Of a stretch of DNA of 38,206 nt, positions 26,469 to 35,214 are shown piece by piece; position 1 is the first letter of the stretch, and each line of letters starts with the position of its first letter. The notes beneath the pieces were generated by a model. The model ran no database searches. It saw nothing but the letters and a program-made list of their open reading frames with translations, and had not been told where the DNA came from. Source of the DNA: Bradyrhizobium sp. 1 (GTDB lineage Bacteria; Pseudomonadota; Alphaproteobacteria; Rhizobiales; Xanthobacteraceae); contig NZ_JADPJH010000020.1 of NCBI RefSeq assembly GCF_023073315.1, forward strand, positions 1-38,206. The letters run 5' to 3'. The position numbers were made by a program, and so were the translations under genes.

Positions 26469-27695
26469 TTACTTCTTCACCAGCGGGCACTCGCTGTCCT
26501 TCAGCGGCTTGGCCGCGTCTTCCGCCGAGATGGTCGCGATCAGCTTGTAATAATCCCACGGGCCCTTCGACTCCTCGGGCTTCTTCACCTCGAACAGATA
26601 GGCCGGGATGATACGGCGTCCGTCCTCGCGGAGCGGGCCCTTGCCGAACAGCGGATCGTCGGTCGGAAGCTCCTTCATCTTGGCGACGACCTTGGCGCCG
26701 TCATGGGGGTTGCCGCCGAGGGCATCGAGCGCCTTGAGGTAATGCAGCACGGCGGCGTAGTTGCCGGCCTGGGTCATCGACGGCATCGCCTTGTTCGCAG
26801 CCTTCTCCTGGAAGCGCTTCGAGAAGGCGCGGGTGCCCTCGTTGAGGTCCCAGTAGAAGGATTCGGTGAAGGTGAGGCCGTGCGCGGTCTTCAGACCGAG
26901 CGAGTGGACGTCGTTGATGAAGAGCAGGAGCGCGGCGAGCTTCTGGCCGCCTTCGACGATGCCGAACTCGGCCGCTTGCTTGATCGAGTTGGTGGTGTCG
27001 CCGCCGGCGTTCGCAAGCCCGACGATCTTCGCCTTCGAGTTCTGCGCCTGGAGCAGGAAGGAGGAGAAGTCCGACGTGTTGAGCGGATGCTTGACGCCGC
27101 CGAGCACCTTGCCGCCGTTCGCGGTGACGACCGCGCTGGTGTCACGCTCGAGCGCGGCACCGAAGGCGTAGTCGGCGGTCAGGAAGAACCAGCTGTCGCC
27201 GCCGGCCTTGGTCAGCGCCTTGCCGGTGCCGTTGGCGAGCATGTAGGTGTCGTAGGTATAGGAGATGGTGTTGGCGTTGCAGGCCTTGCCGGTGAGGTCG
27301 GCGCTGGCGCCGCCATTGTTGAGCAGGACGGCGTTCTTTTCCTTGACAACGTTGCTGACCGCCAGAGCGACGCCCGAGTTCGGCGTATCTGCGATCACGT
27401 CGACCTTCTGGGTATCGATCCACTGGCGCGCGATGTTGACGCCGACGTCAGGCTTGTTCTGGTGATCGCCGCTGATGACGTCGATCTTCCAGCCCTTGGC
27501 GAGCAGGCCGGAATCCTCCACCGCCATCTTGACCGCCGTCACGGCGCCGGGGCCACCGATGTCGGCGTAGAGGCTCGACATGTCGTTGAGAACGCCGATC
27601 GTGGCGGTCTTGTCCTGGGCGGAAGCGGATGTGGCAAAACCGAAAGCGGCACAGGCCAGAAGGGCCGCAGTGCGGCGCGCGAACGTCGTCGTCAT
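26469..27695 (-). CDS. Orphan ABC substrate-binding protein, paralogue of the liv-operon binding protein
   Basis: A 408-residue periplasmic binding protein (Peripla_BP_6 type) with a Sec signal (cleavage after SASA near 26) and mature start QDKTATIGVLND. It aligns with the product of 12086-13306 essentially end to end by eye, with long identical blocks such as AGGDSWFFLTADYAFGAALE and IKQAAEFGIV. GGAGGAAA precedes the ATG. No permease or ATPase is adjacent, so it may feed the liv-type transporter at 10530-15217 with a different ligand, which is inference. The NHL gene upstream is separated by a hairpin. Confidence 0.9.
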   Translation of the reverse strand: MTTTFARRTAALLACAAFGFATSASAQDKTATIGVLNDMSSLYADIGGPGAVTAVKMAVEDSGLLAKGWKIDVISGDHQNKPDVGVNIARQWIDTQKVDVIADTPNSGVALAVSNVVKEKNAVLLNNGGASADLTGKACNANTISYTYDTYMLANGTGKALTKAGGDSWFFLTADYAFGAALERDTSAVVTANGGKVLGGVKHPLNTSDFSSFLLQAQNSKAKIVGLANAGGDTTNSIKQAAEFGIVEGGQKLAALLLFINDVHSLGLKTAHGLTFTESFYWDLNEGTRAFSKRFQEKAANKAMPSMTQAGNYAAVLHYLKALDALGGNPHDGAKVVAKMKELPTDDPLFGKGPLREDGRRIIPAYLFEVKKPEESKGPWDYYKLIATISAEDAAKPLKDSECPLVKK

Positions 27696-27800
27696 AAAAG
27701 GTTTCCTCCATTGTCAAACATGCGGACGGCTCTCTTGCGAAGCCTTGTTCCGGCTGATGGCTCTACCGTGTCCCACGGCCGGCGGCAATGCGCCTAAAGC

Positions 27801-27829
27801 CGGATGACGCTGCGTCGTCGCGTCATCCG
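27801..27829 (-). terminator. Hairpin after the NHL-repeat gene
   Basis: CGGATGACGC at 27801-27810 and GCGTCATCCG at 27820-27829 form a perfect 10-bp stem with a 9-base loop. On the reverse strand it lies about 33 bases past the NHL-gene stop and is followed by GCTTT. It probably separates the NHL gene from the downstream binding-protein gene. Confidence 0.5.
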
Positions 27830-27862
27830 TCGGTTAACTTTTGGGCAAAATGCGTCGAGACG

Positions 27863-29011
27863 CTATTTCAGCGCGTCCGAGGTCAGCTTGAATTTCTGGA
27901 TGCGTTTTCCGGTATCGACCTCGGCGGTATAGACGTTACCCCTCGCGTCGACCGCCATGGCATGCACCCAGTGGAATTGCCCGGCATTGCGGCCGTTGTG
28001 GCCAAAACTGCCGACCACGCTGCCGTCCCCGCGCTTGACGATCCGGATCTCGTTGTTCTCGCCGTCGGCGCTGAGCAAATAGGTCTGCTTCGGATCGGGC
28101 CAGATCGCGATGTCCCACACCGCACCGTTGCCGAGCGTGTTCTTCTCGAAGAAGAACTCCTTCACGAAGGTGCCGTCCTTCCTGAACACCTGGATACGGT
28201 TGTTGATGCGGTCGCAGACATAGACGAGACCGTCATTGGCGAGCTTCACGCAATGGACGGGGTTGGCGAATTGCTGCGAGACTGGCGCCTTGGGATCGTA
28301 GGGGGCCTGCTTGCTGTCATCAGGCTTGTTGCCATAGGCGCCCCAGTGCCGCTTGTAGGCGAGCGTCGTCGCATCGAACACGATGACGCGGCGGTTACCG
28401 TACCCATCGGCGACGTAGATCTCGTTCGCCTCCTTGTCGATAGCGGTCTCGGCGGGCTTGCCGAGCTGCGTCGTGTCGTTGCTGCCGAGGCTCGGCGCGA
28501 TCTTGCCGATCTGGGCAACGAACTTGCCGTCGAGGGTGAACTTCAGGATCGCGTTGTCGTTGTCGGCATTGCCGCCGACCCAGACGAAGCCGCGCTCGTC
28601 GACCTCGATGCCGTGCTCGCGGCCGACCCATTCATAGCCTTCGCCCGCACCGCCCCAGGAGCGCAGCAGATTGCCGTCCGTGTCGAATTCGAGCACGGGC
28701 GGTGCCGACACGCAGCACTTCGAGCGCGGCGGGGTGAGGCTCGCGCCTTTCTCGTCGTCGGTGAGCGAGCGCGGGCGATGGATCACCCAGATATGGCCCT
28801 GCCAGTCGACGGTAATGCCGCCGACCTGGCCGAGGATCCAGTTGTTCGGCAGCGGCTTTGGCCAGGACGGTTCGACCGCGAAGGTCGGGACGTCGCCGGC
28901 CTTCGCCGCGCCTGGAAGCGCGAATGCGATGGCTGCGATCAGGATGGAGACGGCGTGAGAGACGATTGCGAGCGCACGCGCAAAGCCGGCGCGATCATGC
29001 CACGGTGCCAT
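27863..29011 (-). CDS. Exported NHL-repeat (beta-propeller) protein
   Basis: A 382-residue protein with an N-terminal signal segment (hydrophobic about residues 17-34, probable cleavage after AKA near 38) and repeated NHL-type blades, for example VGGITVDWQGHIWVIHRP, EHGIEVDERGFVWVGG, AIDKEANEIYVADGYGNRRV and VHAMAVDARGNVYTAEVDTGKRIQKF. Such six-bladed propellers resemble peptidyl-amidoglycolate lyase-like proteins, but the bacterial members have no assigned activity. An unusual KCCVSAPP segment carries two adjacent cysteines in the early blades. A strong GGGAGG precedes the ATG. Periplasmic location is expected. Confidence 0.87.
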   Translation of the reverse strand: MAPWHDRAGFARALAIVSHAVSILIAAIAFALPGAAKAGDVPTFAVEPSWPKPLPNNWILGQVGGITVDWQGHIWVIHRPRSLTDDEKGASLTPPRSKCCVSAPPVLEFDTDGNLLRSWGGAGEGYEWVGREHGIEVDERGFVWVGGNADNDNAILKFTLDGKFVAQIGKIAPSLGSNDTTQLGKPAETAIDKEANEIYVADGYGNRRVIVFDATTLAYKRHWGAYGNKPDDSKQAPYDPKAPVSQQFANPVHCVKLANDGLVYVCDRINNRIQVFRKDGTFVKEFFFEKNTLGNGAVWDIAIWPDPKQTYLLSADGENNEIRIVKRGDGSVVGSFGHNGRNAGQFHWVHAMAVDARGNVYTAEVDTGKRIQKFKLTSDALK

Positions 29012-29089
29012 GGCGACCTCCCTTTATTGGCCTGCGGCTTGCCACCGCTTGAGCGCGTGCAGTCAATCGCGGGGAGGCAGTTGAGTCAA

Positions 29090-29830
29090 TCAGGCCGACG
29101 AGCGGAAGCTCATCAGGCTGCGGGTCTTGTAATCGTAGAACTTGCCGGTCTCGGTCCAGCCGGGCGCGCACATCGGCACGATGAATTCGGCGACCTGCTC
29201 CGCCGTGTCGAGCGTCGCGGGGTCCTCGCCCGGCATCAGCGTGGCGCGCATGCGGGTGCGGACCGGGCCGGGGTTGAACAGGTTGACGCGCAGAGGCGTG
29301 TTCGCGGTCTCCTGCGCCCATGCGCGTGCCAGCGTCTCCAGCGCGGCCTTGGAGGCGGCGTAGGGGCTGACATAGGCGGTCGCCTTGTTGGCGGCGCCCG
29401 AGGTGATGAACACGGCGCGGCCGGCATCGGACTGCTTCAGCAGCGGTTCCATGCAGCGGATCAGCTGGAAGTTCGCGGAGACGTTGACGGCCATCACATC
29501 GGTGAAGGCCTTCAACTCGATATGACCGATTGGGGAGGAGGGGCCGAGCACGCCGGCGTTGCCGACGAGGATGTCGAGCTTGCCGTAGCGTTCGTGCAAG
29601 CCGGCCCCTAACCGCGCGATGCCGTCGGAATCGGTGAGGTTGAGCGGCACCAGCGTGGCGCTGCCGCCGTCTTTCCGGATCTCGTCGTCGAGCTCTTCCA
29701 ACCCGCCTTGCGTCCGCGCTGTCGCAACGATATGCGCGCCGGCCTTCGCCAGGGCGATGGCCGTGGCATAGCCGATGCCGCGCGAGGCGCCGGTGACGAG
29801 AGCGATGCGGTCGGCGAGGGGTTTTGTCAT
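29090..29830 (-). CDS. SDR family NAD(P)-dependent oxidoreductase
   Basis: A 246-residue classical short-chain dehydrogenase. The cofactor motif is TGASRGIG at 13-20, NAG at 91-93, and the catalytic residues S144, Y157 and K161 lie in the ITSG and YAASK motifs. The substrate is unknown. It is the last gene on the reverse strand after purF and the small membrane ORF, separated from them by a dispersed repeat. The order radA-cvpA-purF-SDR is one I associate with Rhizobiales chromosomes. Confidence 0.93.
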   Translation of the reverse strand: MTKPLADRIALVTGASRGIGYATAIALAKAGAHIVATARTQGGLEELDDEIRKDGGSATLVPLNLTDSDGIARLGAGLHERYGKLDILVGNAGVLGPSSPIGHIELKAFTDVMAVNVSANFQLIRCMEPLLKQSDAGRAVFITSGAANKATAYVSPYAASKAALETLARAWAQETANTPLRVNLFNPGPVRTRMRATLMPGEDPATLDTAEQVAEFIVPMCAPGWTETGKFYDYKTRSLMSFRSSA

Positions 29831-29851
29831 GGCGGGGTTTTACAGGCGTGG

Positions 29852-29874
29852 ATGGCCGGAACAAGCCCGGCCAT
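29852..29874. repeat. Short palindromic repeat with GGCCGG arms
   Basis: ATGGCCGG at 29852-29859 and CCGGCCAT at 29867-29874 flank the 7-base loop AACAAGC. The surrounding GTGGATGGCCGGAACAAG is a recurrent Bradyrhizobium intergenic motif from memory. It lies just upstream of the SDR start on the reverse strand and could act as a terminator for the purF unit. Confidence 0.6.
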
Positions 29875-29910
29875 GACGGAATTTGCCCTCGGGCTCACGC
29901 TATCGACGGG

Positions 29911-30039
29911 CTACTGAATATTGTTGCTGTTGGGTCCGTTTCCCGAACTGTCGGGTGTCACCTTCATGCCTTGCCTGAAGGCGAACACGATGAAGCCGAC
30001 CAACAGCCCTCCGCAGAGAATGGCGATGGTCAGCTGCAT
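29911..30039 (-). CDS. 42-residue membrane protein following purF
   Basis: A short reverse-strand frame starting ATG at 30039. The protein begins MQLTIAILCGGLLVGFIVF, one membrane helix at residues 3-20, followed by a short basic AFRQG and a polar asparagine/serine-rich tail. GAGG lies about seven bases before the ATG, and the purF stop is 15 bases upstream, so cotranslation with purF is likely. No family is recognised. Placement, ribosome site and helix design support a real gene. Confidence 0.65.
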   Translation of the reverse strand: MQLTIAILCGGLLVGFIVFAFRQGMKVTPDSSGNGPNSNNIQ

Positions 30040-30054
30040 CGTCGCGGCCTCGCG

Positions 30055-31578
30055 TCAGCTCGCCTCGGCCAGCAGAGACAGCTGCCGCGGCTGTTGCTCG
30101 GTCTGGGTCTGGTCGGTGAGGTGGGTCGGATAGGCGCCGGTGAAGCAATGATCCGAGAATTTCGGATTGGCGGGGTCGCGGCCGGGCTCGCCCATGGCGC
30201 GGTACATGCCGTCGATCGACAGGAAGGCGAGCGAGTCGGCGCCGATGATCTCGCGCATCTCCTCCAGCGAATGCGTCGCGGCCAGCAGGCCGCCGCGGTC
30301 GGGCAGGTCGATGCCGTAATAATCGGGATAAAGGATCGGCGGCGAGGCGAGACGGAAATGCACTTCCTTCGCGCCGGCATCGCGCATCATGCGCACGATC
30401 TTCTTGGAGGTGGTGCCGCGCACCAGCGAGTCGTCGATCAGGATGATGCGCTTGCCTTCGATCGCGGCGCGGTTGGCCGAATGCTTCATGCGCACGCCGG
30501 ATTCGCGGATCGCCTGCGTTGGCTGGATGAAGGTGCGGCCGACATAATGGTTGCGGATGATGCCGAGCTCGAACGGCACGCCGGAATGCTGGCTGTAACC
30601 GACCGCTGCGGGCACGCCGGAATCCGGCACCGGCACCACGACGTCGACCTCGACATGGCTCTCGCGCGCGAGCTGCGCGCCAAAGCTCTTGCGCACCTCG
30701 TAGACCGAGCGGCCGTGAACGATTGAATCCGGACGGGAGAAGTAGATGTATTCGAAAATGCAGGGACGCGGCGCCATCGGCGGGAACGGCTTGTGGATGT
30801 CCTGGCCGTTTTCGTCGAACACGATGACTTCGCCGGGCTCGATGTCGCGGACGAAGCGCGCGCCGATGATGTCGAGCGCACAGGTCTCGGAGGTCAGGAT
30901 GGGGCAGCCGTCGAGATCGCCGAGCACGAGCGGACGGATGCCGCGCGGATCGCGCGCGCCGACCAGCTTCTTGTTGGTCAGCGAGACCAGCGCATAGGCG
31001 CCCTCGATCTCGCGTAGCGCATCGATATAGCGCTCGATGAAGCGGCTGCGCTTGGAGCGCGCGACCAGATGCAGGATCACCTCGGTGTCGTTGGTCGACT
31101 GCATCATCGACCCGTTCTTCACGAGCTCGCGGCGCAGTGTCAGGCCGTTGGTGAGGTTGCCGTTATGGGCGACCGCAAGGCCGCCGGCATTGAGCTCGGC
31201 GAACAGCGGCTGCACGTTGCGCAGGATGTTGGCGCCGGTGGTGGAATAGCGGACATGGCCGACGGCCATATTGCCGGGCAGGCGGTCGATCAGTTCGCGG
31301 CGGGAGAAGGTGTCGCCGACCAGGCCGAGGCGGCGTTCGGAATGGAAGCGGCTGCCGTCGTAGGAGACGATGCCGGCGGCTTCCTGGCCGCGATGCTGAA
31401 GGGCGTGGAGGCCGAGCGCCGTGATGGCGGCTGCGTCCGGGTGTCCGTAGATGCCGAAGACGCCGCATTCTTCGCGCAGCGTATCCCCCTCCAGATCGTC
31501 CTGAAGCTCAATCGCGGCTGAGCCAGAGGGCCGGTTCAAGTCGAGATCAAGTTGGGCGTCCTGGTCAGGGTGTCGCAT
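30055..31578 (-). CDS. purF: Amidophosphoribosyltransferase
   Basis: A 507-residue first enzyme of purine synthesis, converting PRPP and glutamine to phosphoribosylamine. The N-terminal nucleophile cysteine is residue 38 (EE-CGVFGIYG), so a 37-residue propeptide must be removed. The PRPP-binding motif ILIDDSLVRGTT has its two aspartates at 382-383. The C-terminal positions that carry Fe-S cysteines in Bacillus PurF are replaced (YPDYYGID, and DHCFTG with only one cysteine), so no 4Fe-4S cluster is expected. cvpA lies 28 bases upstream, as in the enterobacterial cvpA-purF operon. Confidence 0.96.
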   Translation of the reverse strand: MRHPDQDAQLDLDLNRPSGSAAIELQDDLEGDTLREECGVFGIYGHPDAAAITALGLHALQHRGQEAAGIVSYDGSRFHSERRLGLVGDTFSRRELIDRLPGNMAVGHVRYSTTGANILRNVQPLFAELNAGGLAVAHNGNLTNGLTLRRELVKNGSMMQSTNDTEVILHLVARSKRSRFIERYIDALREIEGAYALVSLTNKKLVGARDPRGIRPLVLGDLDGCPILTSETCALDIIGARFVRDIEPGEVIVFDENGQDIHKPFPPMAPRPCIFEYIYFSRPDSIVHGRSVYEVRKSFGAQLARESHVEVDVVVPVPDSGVPAAVGYSQHSGVPFELGIIRNHYVGRTFIQPTQAIRESGVRMKHSANRAAIEGKRIILIDDSLVRGTTSKKIVRMMRDAGAKEVHFRLASPPILYPDYYGIDLPDRGGLLAATHSLEEMREIIGADSLAFLSIDGMYRAMGEPGRDPANPKFSDHCFTGAYPTHLTDQTQTEQQPRQLSLLAEAS

Positions 31579-31606
31579 CTCGTCCGAGCCTCTCTTTGGG
31601 CCTAAA

Positions 31607-32236
31607 TCAACGCGCCGCAGGTTTCTCGATCAGCTTTTTGAGGCCGTCACGAGCGGGTTTGCTGTAGCCGTCGCCAGTGCCCGAAGGCTGCTGGTCGGTA
31701 TCAGCTTGATCATCATCTGGTTTGTTTTTCTTGAATCTCTTCAAGATGGTGTTCTCGGGGTCATCAGGCAAGAGGGCCATCAGCCAATCCCCGGTTCCCT
31801 GGAGCACCACGCGGGATTTGGCCCCCGCGACCCAGTCCGGGCGCTGCTTGTCCGGAACCAGCCAAGTGAAGAACAGGAACGCGACGACGACGATCAAAAG
31901 CCCGCGAGCGAGACCAAACAGGAAGCCCAGGGTGCGGTCCAGCGCGCCGATGCGCGAATCCAGGATCATGTCGGAGATCCGGACAGTGATCACGGAGACC
32001 ACGACCAGGGTACCGATGAACACGCCGGCCACCACGACCACGCTCGCGACGGTGTCGTTGTTGAAATAAGTTTTTGCGGTCGGCAGCAGCTTCGAGAAGG
32101 AATACAGCGTCACGATCGCCGCGGCGCCCCAGGCCGCGATCGACAGGATTTCGCGCATGAAGCCGCGGACCATGGCGAGCAGGCCCGAGATCAGCATCAC
32201 ACCGAGCAGGATCAGGTCGAGGAGTGTTACTGGCAT
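31607..32236 (-). CDS. cvpA: CvpA family membrane protein
   Basis: A 209-residue protein with four hydrophobic segments in the first 135 residues, beginning TLLDLILLGVMLISGLLAMVRG and containing REILSIAAWGAAAIV, the CvpA signature. The cytoplasmic C-terminal tail is lysine- and proline-rich. CvpA was named for colicin V production in E. coli and also affects envelope integrity. Upstream of purF on the same strand with a 28-base gap. Confidence 0.92.
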   Translation of the reverse strand: MPVTLLDLILLGVMLISGLLAMVRGFMREILSIAAWGAAAIVTLYSFSKLLPTAKTYFNNDTVASVVVVAGVFIGTLVVVSVITVRISDMILDSRIGALDRTLGFLFGLARGLLIVVVAFLFFTWLVPDKQRPDWVAGAKSRVVLQGTGDWLMALLPDDPENTILKRFKKNKPDDDQADTDQQPSGTGDGYSKPARDGLKKLIEKPAAR

Positions 32237-32402
32237 CGGCTGGTCTGGTCCGCTCGTACTTCAAAGGTGCTCAGCGAATCGGTGTTTGGCCGTGGCCCTA
32301 AGTGAGGGTCAGACGGCGTTCCCGGCAAGGCCGCAACCACGCAATCCCATGCTGCTTTTGTGACGGCTGTATAGCGGTGGGGGCGCGGGACGTCACCTCC
32401 AC

Positions 32403-33851
32403 CTAACCCTCTCCGCGGCGGAATCTTGCCGGTGTGGCATTTTTCTCCGCCGGCGGGCTCGAGTCGCCACGGCGGGAGCCCTTGGCGGCGATCTCGGCGA
32501 CCAGTGTCGTGAGGCTGTTGACCGCGTTCAGGGACAATCCGGCGTCGCCGCCAGCATCGCCGCCGCGGGCCGATTCGGGCAACACGGCGCGCTTGAAGCC
32601 GAGCTTGGCCGCTTCCTTGAGCCGCGCAGGGGTCTGCGCCACCGGCCGGATGACGCCGGAGAGCGAAATCTCGCCGAAATAGACAGCATCGGTGGGTAAC
32701 TGCGCATTAACCAGGGACGACACCAGCGCGGCCGCGGCGGCCATATCGGCCGCTGGCTCGTGGATGCGCAGGCCGCCCGCGACGTTCAAATAGACGTCGT
32801 GGCCGGACAGCTTGACGCCGCAATGGGCCTCCAGCACCGCCAGCACCATCGAGAGCCGGCTCTGATCCCAACCGACGACGGCCCGGCGCGGGGTGCCGAG
32901 CGAGGTCGGCGCCACCAGTGCCTGCAATTCGACCAGAAGGGGCCTTGTGCCCTCTATCCCTGCGAAGACCGCCGTGCCGGGCGTGCCGAGATCGCGCTCT
33001 GACAAAAACAATTCGGACGGATTGGTGACTTCGCGCAAGCCCAAGCCCGTCATCTCGAACACGCCGATCTCGTCGGTCGGGCCGAAGCGGTTCTTCACGG
33101 CGCGGAGGATGCGGAATTGCTGCGAGCCTTCGCCTTCGAACGACAGCACGGCATCGACCATGTGCTCGACGACGCGGGGGCCAGCGATTTGGCCGTCCTT
33201 GGTGACGTGGCCGACCAAGATGATGGCGGCGCCCGTCTTCTTGGCAAACCGTATCAGCGCCTGCGCGGAGGCGCGGACCTGGGTGACCGTGCCGGGCGCG
33301 GATTCCACCGTGTCGGTCCACATCGTCTGGATGGAATCGATCACGATCAGCCGCGGCACCGCGCCTTCCGACAGCGTCGAGATGATGTCCTCGACCGAGG
33401 TCTCGGCGGCAAGCTGCACCGGTGCATCCGATAGCCCGAGCCGCTCGGCGCGCAGGCGTACCTGCGCGATCGCCTCTTCGCCGGAGATGTAGACGATGCG
33501 GTGGCCGGCGCGGGCCATCAGGCTGGTGGCCTGCGTCAGCAGCGTCGATTTGCCGATGCCGGGATCGCCGCCGACCAGCAGCACCGAACCGCGGACGAAG
33601 CCGCCGCCGGTGACGCGGTCGAGCTCGGTCATGCCTGAGGACAGGCGCGGGGCGTCCTGGGTTTTTCCGGCCAGGCTCTCCAGTGCAAACGTGCGGCCCT
33701 TGCGCTTGGAGCGGATCGAGACCGGCACGCTGCCGGTCGCGTCCTCTTCGGCGAGCGTATTCCACTCGCCGCAGGACTCGCACTTGCCCTGCCAGCGGTT
33801 ATAGGCCGCGCCGCAGTTCTGGCAGACGAAGGAAAGCGTGTTCTTGGCCAT
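32403..33851 (-). CDS. radA: DNA repair protein RadA
   Basis: A 482-residue RecA-like ATPase that promotes branch migration in recombinational repair. The N-terminal zinc finger has cysteines at 10, 13, 24 and 27; Walker A is GGDPGIGKST at 94-103; the RadA-specific KNRFG begins at 253; a Lon-like C-terminal domain follows. The start MAKNTLSFVCQNCG at 33851 is the family N terminus; an open extension further upstream to 34178 overlaps the divergent gene and is not coding. 166 bases separate it from cvpA. Confidence 0.95.
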   Translation of the reverse strand: MAKNTLSFVCQNCGAAYNRWQGKCESCGEWNTLAEEDATGSVPVSIRSKRKGRTFALESLAGKTQDAPRLSSGMTELDRVTGGGFVRGSVLLVGGDPGIGKSTLLTQATSLMARAGHRIVYISGEEAIAQVRLRAERLGLSDAPVQLAAETSVEDIISTLSEGAVPRLIVIDSIQTMWTDTVESAPGTVTQVRASAQALIRFAKKTGAAIILVGHVTKDGQIAGPRVVEHMVDAVLSFEGEGSQQFRILRAVKNRFGPTDEIGVFEMTGLGLREVTNPSELFLSERDLGTPGTAVFAGIEGTRPLLVELQALVAPTSLGTPRRAVVGWDQSRLSMVLAVLEAHCGVKLSGHDVYLNVAGGLRIHEPAADMAAAAALVSSLVNAQLPTDAVYFGEISLSGVIRPVAQTPARLKEAAKLGFKRAVLPESARGGDAGGDAGLSLNAVNSLTTLVAEIAAKGSRRGDSSPPAEKNATPARFRRGEG

Positions 33852-34056
33852 GGGGACAGCGAGTCGGAGGGCTTGATGTCTGCTGATAGCACGGAATGGC
33901 GGACCGTGAGGCCGATCACTGGCGCGCCCAACATCGTAATTCAACGCAATCGGTACACCCTTCGTTAGCTCTACGACGGCGCGCCCGGCCGGACTTTGCC
34001 AAATGTTAGCGGACGTGGGTCCAGTTTCGGAACCAATACTGGGTGGCGAAAAAAAA

Positions 34057-35214
34057 ATGACGGCAGTCTTGCGCATATTGCTCACGATGGGCATGGCCTG
34101 CGGCGTGTTCACGCCGGTCGGCGGCGCCGCCGCGTCCGATGCAAAGCCTCTCAACATCGTCTTCGTCAACCCCGGCAAGACCGGCGAGGTCTATTGGGAC
34201 ATGGTCGCGCAGACCATGAAGGCCGCGGGCCGCAAGCTCGATGCGCATGTCGAGGTGCTGACCAGCGAGCGCAATTACCGCACCATGCAGGAACTCGGGC
34301 TCGGCGTGGTGACACGTCCCGACAAGCCAGATTTCCTCATCCTCTCGAACGAGGAATCCGCTGCCGTTCCGGTCCTGGAGGCGGCCGAGGCTGCCGGGGT
34401 CAAGACGCTGCTGCTGTCGAACACGCTGATCGGCGAGGACGCGGTGCGCCTTGGACCACCGCGCCAGAAGCTCAAGACCTGGCTCGGCGATATCACGACC
34501 GATCTCCAGACCGCCGGCGCGCGGATGGCCAACGCGCTGATCAGCAGGGCGCGTGCCGAGAAATGGCAGAGCCCGGACGGCAAGATCCACATTCTCGGCA
34601 TCGGCGGCGATGAGATCACGCCGGCCTCGATCGCCCGCAACGCCGGTCTCAAGCTTGCCGCGGACGCCGCGCCCGATGTGGTGGTGGACCGGATGCTGTT
34701 CGCCAACTGGACGCAGTCGGAGGCCGAGCAGGTCACGGCGAATTATCTGGGCTGGGCCTCGCGCAAGGAGATCCGGCCCGCCGGCATATGGGCCGGAAAC
34801 GATCCGATGGCGCTGGGAGCGCTTCGCGCGGTGACCGCTGCCGGTCTCATGCCCGGCCGGAATATCGAGGTCGTCGGCCTCAACTGGTCGGAGGACGCGC
34901 TACGCGAGATCAAGTCGGGTCGACTGCTCCTGACCGACGGCGGTCACTTTCTGCTCGGCGGCTGGTCGATCGTGCTGCTCCGCGACTATGCCGATGGTTG
35001 CGACTTTGCGGCCGCTTCGGCTCATATCGAGGTCAAGACGTCCGCGATCACCCGCACAAACCTTGGCTCGGTCGGCGACCTCATCAAGAACCGCGCCTTC
35101 GACCGGATCGACTTCACGCGGTTCAGGGCGAAGGCGGGACGCTGCGGCCAATACGATTTCTCCATCGATGCGCTCATCTCGTCGCTGGCGTCCCTGGAAG
35201 GCACCGCTGACTGA
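34057..35214 (+). CDS. Sugar-type periplasmic binding protein coupled to a GGDEF-EAL protein
   Basis: A 385-residue exported binding protein of the Peripla_BP_4 (ribose/LacI-like) type. It has a Sec signal with probable cleavage after GGAAA near residue 28. The mature start KPLNIVFVNPGKTGEVYWDMVA and later LGIGGDEITPASIARNAG and GIWAGNDPMALGALRAVTAAG are typical of the fold. No transporter permease or ATPase is adjacent. Instead its TGA overlaps by one base the ATG of a membrane GGDEF-EAL protein, so it most likely senses a small molecule for that enzyme. GGGTGG precedes a run of nine adenines that ends in the ATG. Confidence 0.87.
   Translation: MTAVLRILLTMGMACGVFTPVGGAAASDAKPLNIVFVNPGKTGEVYWDMVAQTMKAAGRKLDAHVEVLTSERNYRTMQELGLGVVTRPDKPDFLILSNEESAAVPVLEAAEAAGVKTLLLSNTLIGEDAVRLGPPRQKLKTWLGDITTDLQTAGARMANALISRARAEKWQSPDGKIHILGIGGDEITPASIARNAGLKLAADAAPDVVVDRMLFANWTQSEAEQVTANYLGWASRKEIRPAGIWAGNDPMALGALRAVTAAGLMPGRNIEVVGLNWSEDALREIKSGRLLLTDGGHFLLGGWSIVLLRDYADGCDFAAASAHIEVKTSAITRTNLGSVGDLIKNRAFDRIDFTRFRAKAGRCGQYDFSIDALISSLASLEGTAD

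Noticed and set aside
27788..29611. A 607-codon forward open frame over the NHL and SDR genes
   Set aside because: It is antisense to two well-supported genes with signal peptide, propeller repeats and SDR catalytic residues. No family or start site supports it.
30055..33851. Colicin or bacteriocin production locus suggested by the cvpA name
   Set aside because: CvpA next to purF is a housekeeping arrangement. No bacteriocin precursor or immunity gene is present.
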